In this document: positions 13,243 through 23,660 of the stretch, piece by piece
Layout of the letters: every line of letters starts with the position of its first letter
Numbering within the stretch: position 1 is the stretch's first letter
NCBI GenBank assembly: GCA_027257055.1
Contig: JAPVLO010000074.1
Location: forward strand, 806,001 to 870,000
DNA from: Cephalopachus bancanus
Taxonomy: Eukaryota; Chordata; Mammalia; Primates; Tarsiidae
Direction of reading: 5' to 3'
Length of the DNA: 64,000 bases
Position numbers and translations under genes: made by a program
The notes under the pieces: generated by a model
The model's input: only the letters and a program-made list of their open reading frames with translations
Told to the model about the DNA's origin: nothing
Database searches by the model: none

Positions 13243-13562
13243 AAAAAAATTGGTGTGTAGGCGGGCTCGATGGCTCAGCCTGTATCCTGCGCCTTTGGGA
13301 GGCTGAGATGAGTGGATTGCCTGAGCCCGCGGGTTCGAGACCCGCCTGGGCAGAGAGACCTCATCTCTACAATAAATCAAAAAATCAGCCGGGCGTGGTA
13401 GCGCGCGCCTGTAATTCTGGCTACTCGGAAGGCTGAGGCGGAAGGATCGCCGGAGCCCAGCAGGTCGAGGCTGCAGTGGCCGGGAGCGGCCACTGCACTC
13501 CAGTCTGGGCGACAGAGTGAGACTCCAACTCAAAAAAAAAAAAAAAAAAAAAATTGGTGTGT
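13243..13562 (+). repeat. Young Alu with 16-bp TSD
   Basis: Full-length plus-strand Alu, about 13259-13552, flanked by AAAAAAATTGGTGTGT at 13243-13258 and again ending at 13562. It has the perfect T-arm-like GCGGGTTCGAGACCCGC, the perfect right-arm hairpin GTGGCCGGGAGCGGCCAC, no ACTTG, and a long pure A-tail, all pointing to a recent insertion. The 128-codon minus-strand frame 13147-13533 is the antisense Alu frame running into flank. Confidence 0.97.
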
Positions 13563-13644
13563 GATGTTATATGAGCTAATTGTAAAAGAAAGATAATTTA
13601 AAAATCTACCATAGCACTTTTTTCTCTCCTCTCTGTTTTGCTTT

Positions 13645-14012
13645 CTGATATGGATTGAGTGTTTCCCCAACATGTATATGTTGAAATCCTAATCCTCAAT
13701 GTGATTGTGTTAGAAAGGGGAGGGCCTTTAAGAGGTGATTAGGTCATGAGGCTAAAGCCCTAATGAATGAAATTAGGGGACCTTAAAAAAAGAGACGCCA
13801 GAAAGGTCTCTTATTTCTTCTCCATGTGAGGACATAGTGAGAAAATGGCTGTCTATGAACTAGAAAGCAAGCCCTTATCAGACACCAAAAGCTGCAGGTG
13901 ATCATGTACTTGATCATGGACTTCCCAGCCCCCAGAACTGTAAGAAATAAATGTTTATTGTTTCAGCCACCCAGTCTATGGTATTTTGTTATAACAACCC
14001 AGACTGAATAAG
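13645..14012 (+). mobile_element. Solo LTR, MaLR (MLT1/MST-like)
   Basis: Plus-strand solo LTR recognised from the order of its parts: a start like tatggattgagtgtttcccc, then ttaagaggtgattaggtcat, then ccatgtgaggacat, then cccagcccccagaactgtaa, then the polyadenylation-type block gaaataaatgttta, ending in gccacccagtctatggtatt. This is the usual layout of ERVL-MaLR LTRs. No internal region or clean 5-bp duplication is visible. Confidence 0.82.
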
Positions 14013-15094
14013 ATACCCTTATTCTCTGATAATGTTTTTGATTTATTGAAGGATAAATCTGAATTTTCTTGTATTAATTTTTGATTCAGAATGATTTTAA
14101 GGTCGTTTGTGATAGCTCCATAAATAGGTGGGTACCTAGTCTTTACATTCCTAAAGATGACGGCTTTAGAGAGGAAATGATCATGTAATAGAAGAATCTT
14201 ATGATATAAGCTTCAGAGATCAGTTCATTAACCATAGTTGGGCTTGGTAGGCTAACACAGCTTGCCACTTCATCAAATCTTATGGTACTGTTTAATTTCC
14301 AAAATTCATTTTGTGAAAGCTTGCCTATGTCTTCCTCTTATTATCTTGAGATTCCAGGGAGGCCAATGCATGTATATGGGCATGTGTGTCTGTGTACACA
14401 TGTGTGTAAGTGGACAATGCATTCCTGATGGCACAGGAATGATGACATTACAGGTATAGTCTGGCTTGAAAAATACAAAAGTCACTTTTATTTCTTTCTG
14501 TTTCTCATATTCATTTTTTCTTTCTTGCCAAGGCTTACAAGTTCAATTTTCTTAATACTTCTTAAAATTATGTTTCTTGCTTTGCATTTTCACAGTCACT
14601 GACATAAATTAGATTCTCATTTTTCTTACTGCACCACGGCTTCCATTTCTTTCCCTTTTCTTCAATTATCTTTTGATCAATTCCGGTGTGCATATTGCAT
14701 CTGGAATTATATCACATCCATGCCTATGCGTTTCCAATAATATTTGTTTTCTGGAGTTAAGTAAAAAATCATTTTCATTTAGAATTTTCTTTAATATGTC
14801 ACCATTTTGTCTTAAAATCTTCATACTGGCTTTTCTCTCCACAATGTGCTCTCTCATTGAATTACAAAACAATCCATTTACTTTCTTATCTGAGTGCTTT
14901 TACTCGTGTCTCTTTCTGAATAATTTTACCCCATAAATTCCGATGAAATCCTACCAGTTCTCGAAGTCCTTTGCTAATGCCAATTTTATTTATAAATTCC
15001 GGTAACATCCCATCTATATTTATTTTTAAATCCTATATTATTATGTCTTTCACTCATCTTACATCCCCGATAAACTCCTTGAGAACAGAGGTAA
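14013..15094. other. No recognisable feature
   Basis: About 1.1 kb between two MaLR LTRs. Overlapping opposite frames (14666-14872 minus, 14673-14936 plus) are not supported as genes. It does not look like MaLR internal sequence. Confidence 0.45.
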
Positions 15095-15490
15095 TTTACA
15101 CTCTGTGTTGTATTCTGTCAACTAGGCTGCCACAACAAAATACCTCAGGCTGGGAGGCTTAAACAACAGAAATTTATATCTCTAGGGCTGGGAAGTTCAA
15201 GATCAAAGTGCTGAGTGATTTGAATCCTAGCGAAAGTTCTCTTCTTGGCTTGTAGGCAGCTGTCTCCTCATTGTGCCTTCACATAGTAGAGAGAGAAATG
15301 ACAACCTCTCTGGTGTGTTTTATGAGGGCACTACCATCCCATCATGATGGTCCCACCATCACAGCCTGATTTAAACCTAGTTACCTTCCCCACCAAGGCC
15401 CTAATTCACATCTCTAATTACCATCACATTGGGGATTCGGCTTCCTAATGAATCAAGAAGGGGGGCACAATCAGTCCATACACAGTGTGT
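15095..15490 (-). mobile_element. Solo LTR, MaLR-like, opposite orientation
   Basis: Read on the minus strand, this has the same layout as the LTR at 13.65 kb: tccccaatgtgatggtaatt near its start, a ctatgtgaaggcaca block, cttgaacttcccagccctag, then ataaatttctgttgtttaag and the end ggtattttgttgtggcagcc. The two LTRs face opposite ways about 1.1 kb apart, so they are separate insertions or the result of an inversion. Confidence 0.8.
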
Positions 15491-15494
15491 TATT

Positions 15495-15550
15495 GAACGT
15501 AATGACTTATACATAGTAGTTGCTCAATAAATACTTGTTGAAATTATTTG
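15495..15550 (+). repeat. MIR/L2-like 3' tail fragment
   Basis: The phrase catagtagttgctcaataaa, followed by tacttgttgaa, resembles the shared 3' tail of MIR and L2 elements. The stretch is too short to assign further. Confidence 0.45.
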
Positions 15551-15632
15551 CAATAGTAGCCCCTTTAAAAAATAATTGGACATCATAGTGGTAATTAAAA
15601 TAATCCTGATTTCCAACTCCCTTCTACAGCAG

Positions 15633-15634
<2 letters not shown>

Positions 15635-15662
<28 letters not shown>
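15635..15662. repeat. (AC)n microsatellite
   Basis: About 14 uninterrupted AC units; the 60-codon frame reading through it is an artefact. Confidence 0.95.
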
Positions 15663-15668
<6 letters not shown>

Positions 15669-15824
15669 ATAAAGGGAAATGAGGAGACAACTCTTATTCC
15701 AAGCATTCTAGTAAAAGGCAGTCCAGCATCACACTCAACAGGTTAAGCAAAAGATACTGGCTTAACAATTTTAAAATCACATTTGAAGTAGCAGCATTGT
15801 GCAGATTCACTTAATGATTTCTTT

Positions 15825-15933
15825 AGAAATATTATCTTTTTTTTTTTTAAGTGAGAAAGAAGGATTTATTGAGAGAACAGAGAAGCTCCACAGTAGGAGG
15901 GAACCCAAAGACATTGCCCAGAAATATTATCTT
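15825..15933 (-). mobile_element. 81-bp retrocopy of an LTR-like transcript end
   Basis: The 14-mer AGAAATATTATCTT at 15825-15838 is repeated exactly at 15920-15933. Between them lie a T-run (A-tail on the minus strand) and about 70 bp that, on the minus strand, read as gttccctcctactgtggagc and onward to tctctcaataaatccttctt. The AATAAA (complement of 15865-15870) lies about 15 nt before the A-tail, a normal polyadenylation spacing. The text resembles the R region of a retroviral-type LTR. I infer a severely 5'-truncated, L1-mobilised copy of an LTR-terminated RNA. The family was not identified, and no coding part is present. Confidence 0.75.
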
Positions 15934-17050
15934 ATACTTGGAAAGATGACTATCATCAGAAATAGGCTTATAAGTTAAAAGTAGCAAAGGGTGAATAACC
16001 ATTCTGAAAAACAATTTATATTAAACCTATGTTGATAAGCTCAGGTGTACCTGCTCTGACAAAATGCAGTGCAAACTTGAGTGACTGCAAGTGTAAATCT
16101 TAACAGTATTTATACTATTCAGTACTCAAAAGCTTCATTTCTGCTACATTTTACAGATCATCATTCAGTCTTATTCATCATTGTGTCCTCAAGAAAATCT
16201 ATGCAATAAAATAGCTCGTAATTTTATAGTAAAAATTTAAATATGTAATTTTAATATTGTATGATAGTATTTACAGAGAGAAAGAAAAAATAACTCTCAG
16301 AAAAATCAAAGAGGTTATTATATAAAATGTATTTATGACAGCCAAGGAGTTATCAATTTCCCTTAAAACACGGGGCTATAGTTTAATAGTGAAACACTGA
16401 GAGGCTTTAATAGTTAGAACACTTTCCAAATTTAACACACTGCAAAGGATCCTGTACTGCCCATGGTTGTGGGAAGCAAATGCTACCTAGCAACTAAGTA
16501 TATTCAAACGGGAAGGCAAGAAGAGAGAAGGGCATAGACTCAGACTGAATGAGGTTGCATAAGTATGAATTGCACTGTGTTTAAACTGTAAACAATTTGA
16601 AATGTTGATTAGTGTCTGCTCTGTCCAAAAGATAAAATAAACTTAAGGTTTCTCCATCTGAATGTAGCAGAAGAAAATGATTCCAGTTAAGACATGCGGG
16701 TGGGAGGGAGTGATATTTGAATTTAAAAAAAAACCAAAAACCTCTGATTGCTCTTTAGTCCCTATCGAGGCCCCAAGGGTGGGTCCTGCCATCAAATCAA
16801 TGTTAAGTTGCTGAACACTAATAGCAGTAATCTAGGATTCTGAGATTACTCTACAAATTTAGCCCTTCGTGAAATCTGCCTTTCCATGAATTTTCTTCAT
16901 TTTCTTGATTTTCTAGAGGGTAAAGGGAAACTTAATGGTTATTCCCTGCGTTCGGATTCTGAGACTGTTGACACACATGTTCTAGGTTTATAGAGCATCA
17001 GTGTATAAATCAACATGGCAAATTATTCATGACCTGATAGCATAAATTCA
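15934..17050. other. No recognisable feature
   Basis: About 1.1 kb of AT-rich DNA with no supported gene or repeat. Confidence 0.5.
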
Positions 17051-17054
17051 GTAG

Positions 17055-17285
17055 TATGGTGTGGGAGTTAAAAACATGAGCACTAGAGCCAGACTGCCTG
17101 GGTTCAAACCTCAGCTCAACAATTTACTAACAAGTTACCTAAACACTCTTACGTCTTAACTTTCATATTTGTAATCAGTAGAAATTGTAGCACCTACTTC
17201 ATGCATTTTTGTATTAATTAGTAATATTTATAAAGCATTAAGAACAATATTTGGCACACAGTGGCACATAGTGATGATTTGGGGT
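17055..17285 (+). repeat. MIR SINE
   Basis: A clear plus-strand MIR: cactagagccagactgcctg then ggttcaaacctcagctc (tRNA-derived B-box part and core), then the CORE-like and 3' parts ending aagaacaatatttggcacac. It is nearly full length and well preserved for this ancient family. Confidence 0.88.
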
Positions 17286-17770
17286 TGCAAGAAATGAAAT
17301 TGATAAAAATAATATGGCACGGGCTAGAATGCTAGAATTAAGTATAATGGGTAATCTTCTCCTTGTAGACAATTTCATAAGAAAATATTTTTATAATTAT
17401 CATGTTTTTACTTGTCAAGTAAAAGCTTATAAAAATTATGTTTTATATCATTCACATTTAAAAAATAAAGTCGTGTAAACCAGTTGAGCTAACTTCCTCT
17501 GATACAAAGATAGTGTTATTATATAAACTGATTTTGTCTCCAACTATAGGGGGAAAAAAGGATATAATTTTCCAAATAATTTAAAAATCAAACTAATATT
17601 ATTTTTATCCAATTTTTAAAAATAATTTCTAAGAAATTCTTTCCTTCTCTTTATATATCACTGCATGTCTAAAATTGCAAGCTTGAGATGTCTATAGAAA
17701 GGAAGGTCATATCATTTTGATATTGAGTCATATTATATAATGTTTTCTGTGAAGAGGGATTGGACATTAC

Positions 17771-17876
17771 TTTTTTTTTTTTTTTTTTTTAGTTGGAGTC
17801 TCACTCTGTCGCCCAGACGGGAGTACAGTGGCACGCTCCTGGCCACCACAGCCTCCACCTACTGGGCTCCGGCAGT
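17771..17876 (-). repeat. Right-arm-only Alu, 5'-truncated
   Basis: T-run of about 22 followed by the antisense of the Alu 3' end only; homology stops within the right arm at about 17876. The hairpin region reads gtggccaggagcgtgccac on the Alu strand, one base longer than the perfect form, so this copy belongs to an intermediate stage. No clear target duplication. Confidence 0.88.
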
Positions 17877-18115
17877 CTATTCTCATATGAGCAAATGATT
17901 CATTTCACTTTCACCACTTTACCCATTTCAGCAGTATCAAATATATGTATTTTTCTACAGTTCAGTATCTGATGAAATTATCCACCACTCTTATCCAGAA
18001 TGCGTTCTGCTTGAAGCCTTATTATTATTAATTAAGCTTTCTGGTTAGATGCACCCAGGTCTTTCTCTTTCATGTTCTTCAACCTTACAAGACTGAAGCT
18101 CCTTGGTTCAGAACA

Positions 18116-18416
18116 CAGGATATCTTTCTTTTTTTTTTTTTGAGTTGGAGTCTCTGTCACCCAGACTGAAGTGCAATGGCCGCTCCCGGCCACCGCAGCC
18201 TCTACCTGCTGGGCTCTGGCGATCCTTCCGCCTCAGCCTTCCAAGTAGCTGGAACTACAGGTGCGCGCTACCACGCCCAGCTAATTTTTTTTTTTATTTA
18301 TTGTAGAGATGAGGTCTCGCCTGCCCAGGCGGGTCTTGAACCCGCGGGCTCAGGCAATCCACTCACCTCAGCCTCCCAAAGGCCCAGCCACCGAGCCCGG
18401 CTCCAGGATATCTTTC
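18116..18416 (-). repeat. Young Alu with 13-bp TSD
   Basis: Full-length minus-strand Alu, 18129-18403, between exact copies of CAGGATATCTTTC (18116-18128 and 18404-18416). It belongs to the young group, with a perfect T-arm-like stem (loop TTCAAGA) and no ACTTG. The left arm has lost about 15 bp (gcgggattacaggctg-type segment) near its 5' end. Confidence 0.96.
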
Positions 18417-19600
18417 ATATCTGGGAGTACTCCCTCTGGGATCACCATATGTGTTGTTGGCCCTCTTCCAAATTGTCACAGAGCTATTTCCTGTCACTAA
18501 TTTGATTTATCATTCTTGTCTGCTCTATACAAATTTGAGATTTTCTGTTTGCTGTAGCTATTAATTACTCTGATATTATGACTTAATTTATCAGAGTGGT
18601 GGGTAGCTTTGATAGACATGAGTCATGATGAAAAGTGGTGTTATATTACTTTGTTTCATTAAGCTACACGAAGCCCATGGCTAAAGCCATGCCTGCTGGA
18701 GTCTGTACCAACTGTCCTACGTGTCTCCTCTAGAAAAATCTTCTAAACCTTCAACACAATGATTGAAAATAGACCATATCATATTATACAATTTTAAATA
18801 CTATGAGCAAAGAATGGATTCTGTAAACTTCCCCAGAGAAGAAGAATAAGGGATTAATGAAAAGTTTAAAGAATTGTAATAGGCTTGATCTTCCCAATAT
18901 CAACACTGGAAGTCCAAGGGCAAATTGTTTTCAACCAGTGTTGTGCTACAGTTCAGTGAAGACAGAATAATTTAAGACAAAAAAAAAACCTAAATTGCAT
19001 CTAGGTATTTAGGACCTTACACAGTCACACTGAATTGTCCCACTCTCCACAACCTAGGAGCTGCCAAATGATTTACATACATAAAAGTGACAGGAAAGTA
19101 CCAGGAAGAGCCACTGCCCTGGACATGGGGCTGAAAAGCAGTCTGTAGTTGTCGTGTGACAAACTGATGGAGCAATCTTGACAAGGTGCTGGGCGAACAG
19201 ATGTCTGGATGACCTCTACACCAGATGTCTATGTCCTCTGGGTTTGCTATGCAGAGGCAGTGAGAAGCATCCTTAGAACTTATGTGGAACCACAAAAATT
19301 GAATTAAGTTTAAGTTCATGTATACCTGAAAAAGCAAGATTTGTGTATAAATTAAATAGGTTGTGGAAGTTACTTATTTATTTGTAGCATGGCATCTTTC
19401 TCTCTCTCTCTGTCTATCTACCTACCTACCTATATGTCAATCATCTGTGTATTGTGTGTATATACATATATGCATTTAAGTGAAGATATAAGTATGCGTT
19501 TATATGTGTGTAGGGTATATAAATGTTTGTGTATATGTTTCATATTCCTTTTCTATGCTTTCAAAAAGTCAATGCTAAAAAATGTGAGATCAATTTATTT
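18417..19600. other. No gene; short CT/TCTA simple repeat
   Basis: A 106-codon minus frame at 19017-19337 shows no recognisable domain. A simple repeat of TCTC and CTAC units lies at about 19398-19435, followed by GT/AT-rich text. Confidence 0.45.
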
Positions 19601-19604
19601 TAAT

Positions 19605-20230
19605 TTCTAGTTTTCTTTTTTATATTTTTTATCATTAATATTATTTTTGATTGACATATCATAGTTATATATATCTATGTGGTACAATGCAATATTTTCA
19701 TACATGTATACCTGGGGAATGATTAAACCAAGTTAGTTAACAGATCCATCACCTTGCTAACACATCACTTCTTTAGTGAGACCTCTGGAATTTACTCTCT
19801 TAGTTATTTTGAAATATTTAGTATATTATAATAATAATTATTATTAATTTTTTTGAATCACAGTCTCACTCTTGCCCAGGCTGAAGTGCAGTGGCACACT
19901 CATGGCTACTGCAGTATTGACCTGCTGGGCTCAGGAGATCCTTCTGCCTCAGCCTTCCAAGTAGTTGGAACCACAGTTGCACACCACCATGCCAGGCTGA
20001 TTTTTTCATTTATTATAGAGATGAGGTCTCACCATGTTGCCTAGGCTGGTGTCACATCCCTGAACTCAGGTAGTCCTCCTACCTTAGCCTCCCAAAGAGT
20101 TGGGATTACAGGGGTGAGCCACCATAACCAGCTAGTACATTATTATTGACACTTTTATACAATTCATCTCAAAACCTTTTTCTCCCATCTATCTGAAATT
20201 CTGTACCCTTTGATCAATTTATTTTAATTT
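19605..20230 (-). mobile_element. Old L1 3' end split by an Alu
   Basis: Antisense of an old L1 3' UTR: ttgattgacatatcatagtt, tttcatacatgtatacc, then cagatccatcaccttgc in 19605-19828, continuing after the Alu as acattattattgacactttt and ctgaaattctgtaccctttg (to about 20230). The phrases keep the L1 3' UTR order across the gap, so the Alu landed inside the L1. Confidence 0.75.
19819..20142 (-). repeat. Old Alu nested in L1
   Basis: Minus-strand Alu, about 19829-20132, with TAGTATATTA (19819-19828) and TAGTACATTA (20133-20142) as a target duplication. It is ancestral in type: no T-arm-like stem, the right arm reads like AluJ (gtagccatgagtgtgccact on the Alu strand), and the left arm retains the long form after the B box. 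It is therefore useful as an outgroup for the young copies. Confidence 0.93.
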
Positions 20231-21172
20231 CTAAAGGCCTGTTAACGCCAGTGAAAAATAGATGTGTGATGACTACATGGCGTAAACAGAAAACCTAAAT
20301 GAGTCATAAGAATATGTCCCTATATAAGCAGAAAGTATATGAAATTGCTGAAATAATACTGAGAGTATTTGGACAGACAAATTATAAACTAAATTTGGAA
20401 AACTTTAAAAAAAGATATTTAAATCACTTAAAGAACATACTATTCTTCAATAACCTTATCTTTAAAATGGTTTACAATCATATAAAAATAGTAGAAAGGC
20501 CCCTGAAATATTAATATTAGAAGAAAGAATGTTAACAGACATCCAATACAATCATCTATATTGTATATGTTTTTCCTCGAGATATAAGAATACTTGCAAT
20601 AGAAGTAATAAACTACATCAACTCTGTCTCAATCTGGTCATTCTCCATTTGCTAAACAATCCCTGGGTCTGGAGACTTTAATGTCACTTTAGACTCACTA
20701 AAAGGCAACTACTCACCTGTGTGCATTCAAAATCTCTATTAGCACAAATTGGAATCAATAGTAACTTACCTTTTGAAACCCAATGTTCTTGTAAGTTCTT
20801 GTAAGTGTTCTTGTAAGTTCTTAATTCCATGTTTAAATCACAAATATGAACTAATGAATAAAACAATATTATCAAGAATGTGTGAGGACCCTCCAAAGTA
20901 CGATACCAGTTTGAAAGCCAAAGCTTCCGGGAGCTTGATTCATGGGTTTCCACCATGTTTTGTACTGAGAAACAATATAACCTCTATTAGACTAAAAGAC
21001 TGCAAATAGAAAAGTGTGAATATTTGAAAATAAGTACGCAATGCCATATTTACCTAATTCTAAGCCTTTTCTTCACATTATAATTCTAAAATTTTGTTTG
21101 AATAGCACATTTGATATGAGAGAATTTTTCTTTCTTTTTTAATTTTCCAGAAGCGACATAAGTTTCTATAAT
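20231..21172. other. No gene; short direct repeats
   Basis: A small cluster of the decamer GTTCTTGTAA occurs at about 20783-20820. Otherwise there is no feature I can name. Confidence 0.45.
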
Positions 21173-21480
21173 TCCTTCTATATTTTTTTTTTTTTTGAGT
21201 TGGAGTCTCACTCTGTCGCCCAGACTGGAGTGCAGTGGCCGCTCCCGGCCACCGCAGCCTCAACCTGCTGGGCTCCGGCGATCCCTCCTCCTCAGCCTTC
21301 CGAGTAGCCGGAATTACAGGCATACGCTACCACGCCTGGCTGGTTTTTTGATTTCTTGTAGAGATGAGGTCTCGCTGCCCAGGCGGGTCTCGAACCCGTG
21401 GGCTCAGGCAATCCACTCACCTCAGCCTCCCAAAGGCGCGGGGATACAGGCTTAGCCACCGAGTCCAGCTCCTTCTATAT
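21173..21480 (-). repeat. Young Alu with 11-bp TSD
   Basis: Full-length minus-strand Alu between exact TCCTTCTATAT copies (21173-21183 and 21470-21480). It is of the young group with a perfect right-arm hairpin; the T-arm-like stem has lost one closing pair at a CpG site. Antisense frames of 81-86 codons cover it. Confidence 0.97.
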
Positions 21481-21999
21481 CTCTTAATCCATGCATTCTT
21501 CAGTCTCCTAGATGATGATTTTGTATTTTATTCTCTCTATTCAAATACCTAACGCATCCTCACCCAATCTTTCACATGTGACCCAAGTTTTGGTTTACTG
21601 AGAAAATTGGAGCAACCAGAAAAGAACACCTGCAGGCTCCCAGCATCACACACGCCCTCTCCCAGCCTCCTCATCCACCAGTGTTGTCTTTAATCCAGTT
21701 AATCAAGATGCATTTTCTACCACTGTCTAAAAAGTAGTTTGTATACTACATATCATTCCCTCCCACTTTTTCAAGCATATAGTTTCAGAAATTCTCTGTA
21801 CCATCCTATGCAGTCTCAAATTTTCTTAGCCAACTGAATCATGATGCTCAGTAATAAACATGTTGTAACATCTCTGACCTTACCTAAAAAAACAAAAGAT
21901 GAAACTCTTGATTTCCACATTTCCTTTCAGAAACTCCTCCACTTCTCCACTCTCATTCACTGCAAAACTTATTTTTTAAATCAAAACATTTTCTCCATT
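21481..21999. other. No recognisable feature
   Basis: AT-rich and pyrimidine-rich sequence without a supported gene or repeat. Confidence 0.45.
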
Positions 22000-22395
22000 C
22001 TGTGGGTTGTCCCTTCACTCTGTTAATTGTTTTCTTTGCTGTGTGGAAGCATCTTAGTTTGATGCGTTTCCATTTGTCTTTTTTCACTTTTGTTGCTCAT
22101 GTTTTGTGGTTGCATTCCAAATATCATTACCCAGACCAACGTCACTAAGGTTTTCCTCTGTTCTTTTTTATTTTTCTAGTAGTTTCATCATTTTTGGAAT
22201 TGTATGTAAGTCTTTAATTCATTTGAGTTGGCTTTTGTATATGGTGAGAGATATGAGTGCAAATTGTGATAACTATGTGAGGTGATGCATTTGTTACTTA
22301 GTTAGATTTAATCACTTTACAATGTGTACAGACTTCAAAACATCTCTTTGTATATGATAAATACATACAATTTATCTATCAATTAAGAAAGAGAT
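22000..22395 (+). mobile_element. L1 with 5' inversion
   Basis: From about 22020 to 22255 the text is the antisense of L1 ORF2 (tttgctgtgtggaagcatct; tcatttgagttggcttttgt). From about 22260 it switches to the sense 3' end of an old L1 (gtgataactatgtgaggtga; cactttacaatgtgtacaga; caatttatctatcaattaag). The switch without other sequence between is the mark of twin priming: the 5' part of the copy was joined in inverted orientation. The insertion as a whole is on the plus strand. Confidence 0.75.
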
Positions 22396-22639
22396 TTGAA
22401 GTGAATCAGCTTCACCCTCTTCAATTTCTCTTACCCTACTTTTTCTTATTCTACTTTTATCGTTCCACTAAAACTCATCATGAAACCATTTGCAACGACT
22501 CCTCGCTTGCTAACTCACATGGTTCATTCTCATTATCTTAACTTATGTGACTTGTAAGTAGCATTTTAAACCACAAATCCCTCAGTACTTTCTGAATCCC
22601 TTTCTTAATGTGCATTTCAAAATACCATAGTCTACTGAT

Positions 22640-23420
22640 TTTGCTCCTATATGTTAATTGATCAAAGTCTTCCTTGCTTCTTCTTTTATTTCTGTTCACT
22701 AAACACTGGAATTTTCCAGGTCTACCCCTTAATTTCTCTCATATGCTTACCCTATGGATGATCTCATCCAATCTCTTGGCCTTGATGAATATGCCAAAAA
22801 GGGCTAAACTTATATAGTGTTCCAGAGTCTCTCCCTTCAACTCCAGGCTGAAACATTCTCAATATCTCTATTTGGAAGCTTTAAAAAAATTAAATTCATC
22901 CTCCAGTCCTCTGCTTCCCAGTTAATACCAGATACTTAATCTAAAACCAAAGTGATTTGTGTTCTCCTGCCTCTATTATAATTGCAATGTCTGTATTATC
23001 ATGCGACCTTTATCTCTCCTCTGTGCTAAGTGGCAATGATCTCTTGCCTATTTTAATAACTACAGTCTCTGTCTCCTTTCTTACTTTTCTGCAGTCTATT
23101 CTTAATACAGAAGCTAGAGTGATCTTTTAAAAACATGTCAGACTATGTCACTCCTCTGCTCAAAACTCTCCCGTGGTTATTCTTCTCATTAAAAGTGAAA
23201 GTCAAGTCTTTGGGATGGCTCATAAAGTCCTACATATCCGAACCTTCACAGACTCTCAGAGTCACTGCTACAATTCACCTCCTTGCTCACCACACTCCAG
23301 ATATACTGGATTCTTTTCTCTCTTGTGTCTGGATATTCATTCCCCAGATCATCTGCATGTTCCCTGCTCCCTCGTTTTCTCTGGGTCTTTCCTCATAAGT
23401 TACCGTCTTAATGAAACTTA
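22640..23420 (+). repeat. L2 fragment
   Basis: Best matched around 23100-23250: agagtgatcttttaaaaaca, then tgtcactcctctgctcaaaa, then tcataaagtcctacat. This is the usual L2 3' coding-region text. The weaker start near 22640-22990 is less sure. Two overlapping 82- and 87-codon frames here are not intact L2 protein. Confidence 0.6.
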
Positions 23421-23579
23421 ATTTATCAATCAATAGACAATGGAAAACAATGCCTGGACACTTTTTATAGTCCTTCCTGTTTTAAATTTCTTTAAGGGAA
23501 TTATCATGAGCTGAAATATATCATAATTATTTATTTGCATCATTGGCAATTCACCCACCTCTATAGAGAATACTTTCCA

Positions 23580-23660
23580 TGAAGTCAGAGATTTCTGTCT
23601 GTTTTATCTACTGTTGTATGTCCAGTCCTCAATAAGCATTTATTGGATGAATGAAGGAAA
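23580..23660 (+). repeat. L2 3' end fragment
   Basis: gatttctgtctgttttatct and caataagcatttattggatg, then aatgaag, match the 3' end of L2/MIR in order, downstream of the L2 body in the same orientation, so it may be the tail of the same copy. Confidence 0.5.

Noticed and set aside
13320..13350. A tRNA gene, suggested by the perfect T-arm-like sequence
   Set aside because: There is no acceptor, D or anticodon arm around it, and the element is plainly a dimeric Alu with A-tail and target duplication.
13147..13533. 128-codon minus-strand frame
   Set aside because: It is the antisense Alu frame plus a little flank; the same protein text recurs in many Alus of the window.
19017..19337. 106-codon minus-strand frame
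   Set aside because: No domain, splice site or repeat match; its length is within reach of chance.
20783..20820. GTTCTTGTAA repeats as a regulatory array
   Set aside because: Only four irregular units; slippage is the simpler explanation.
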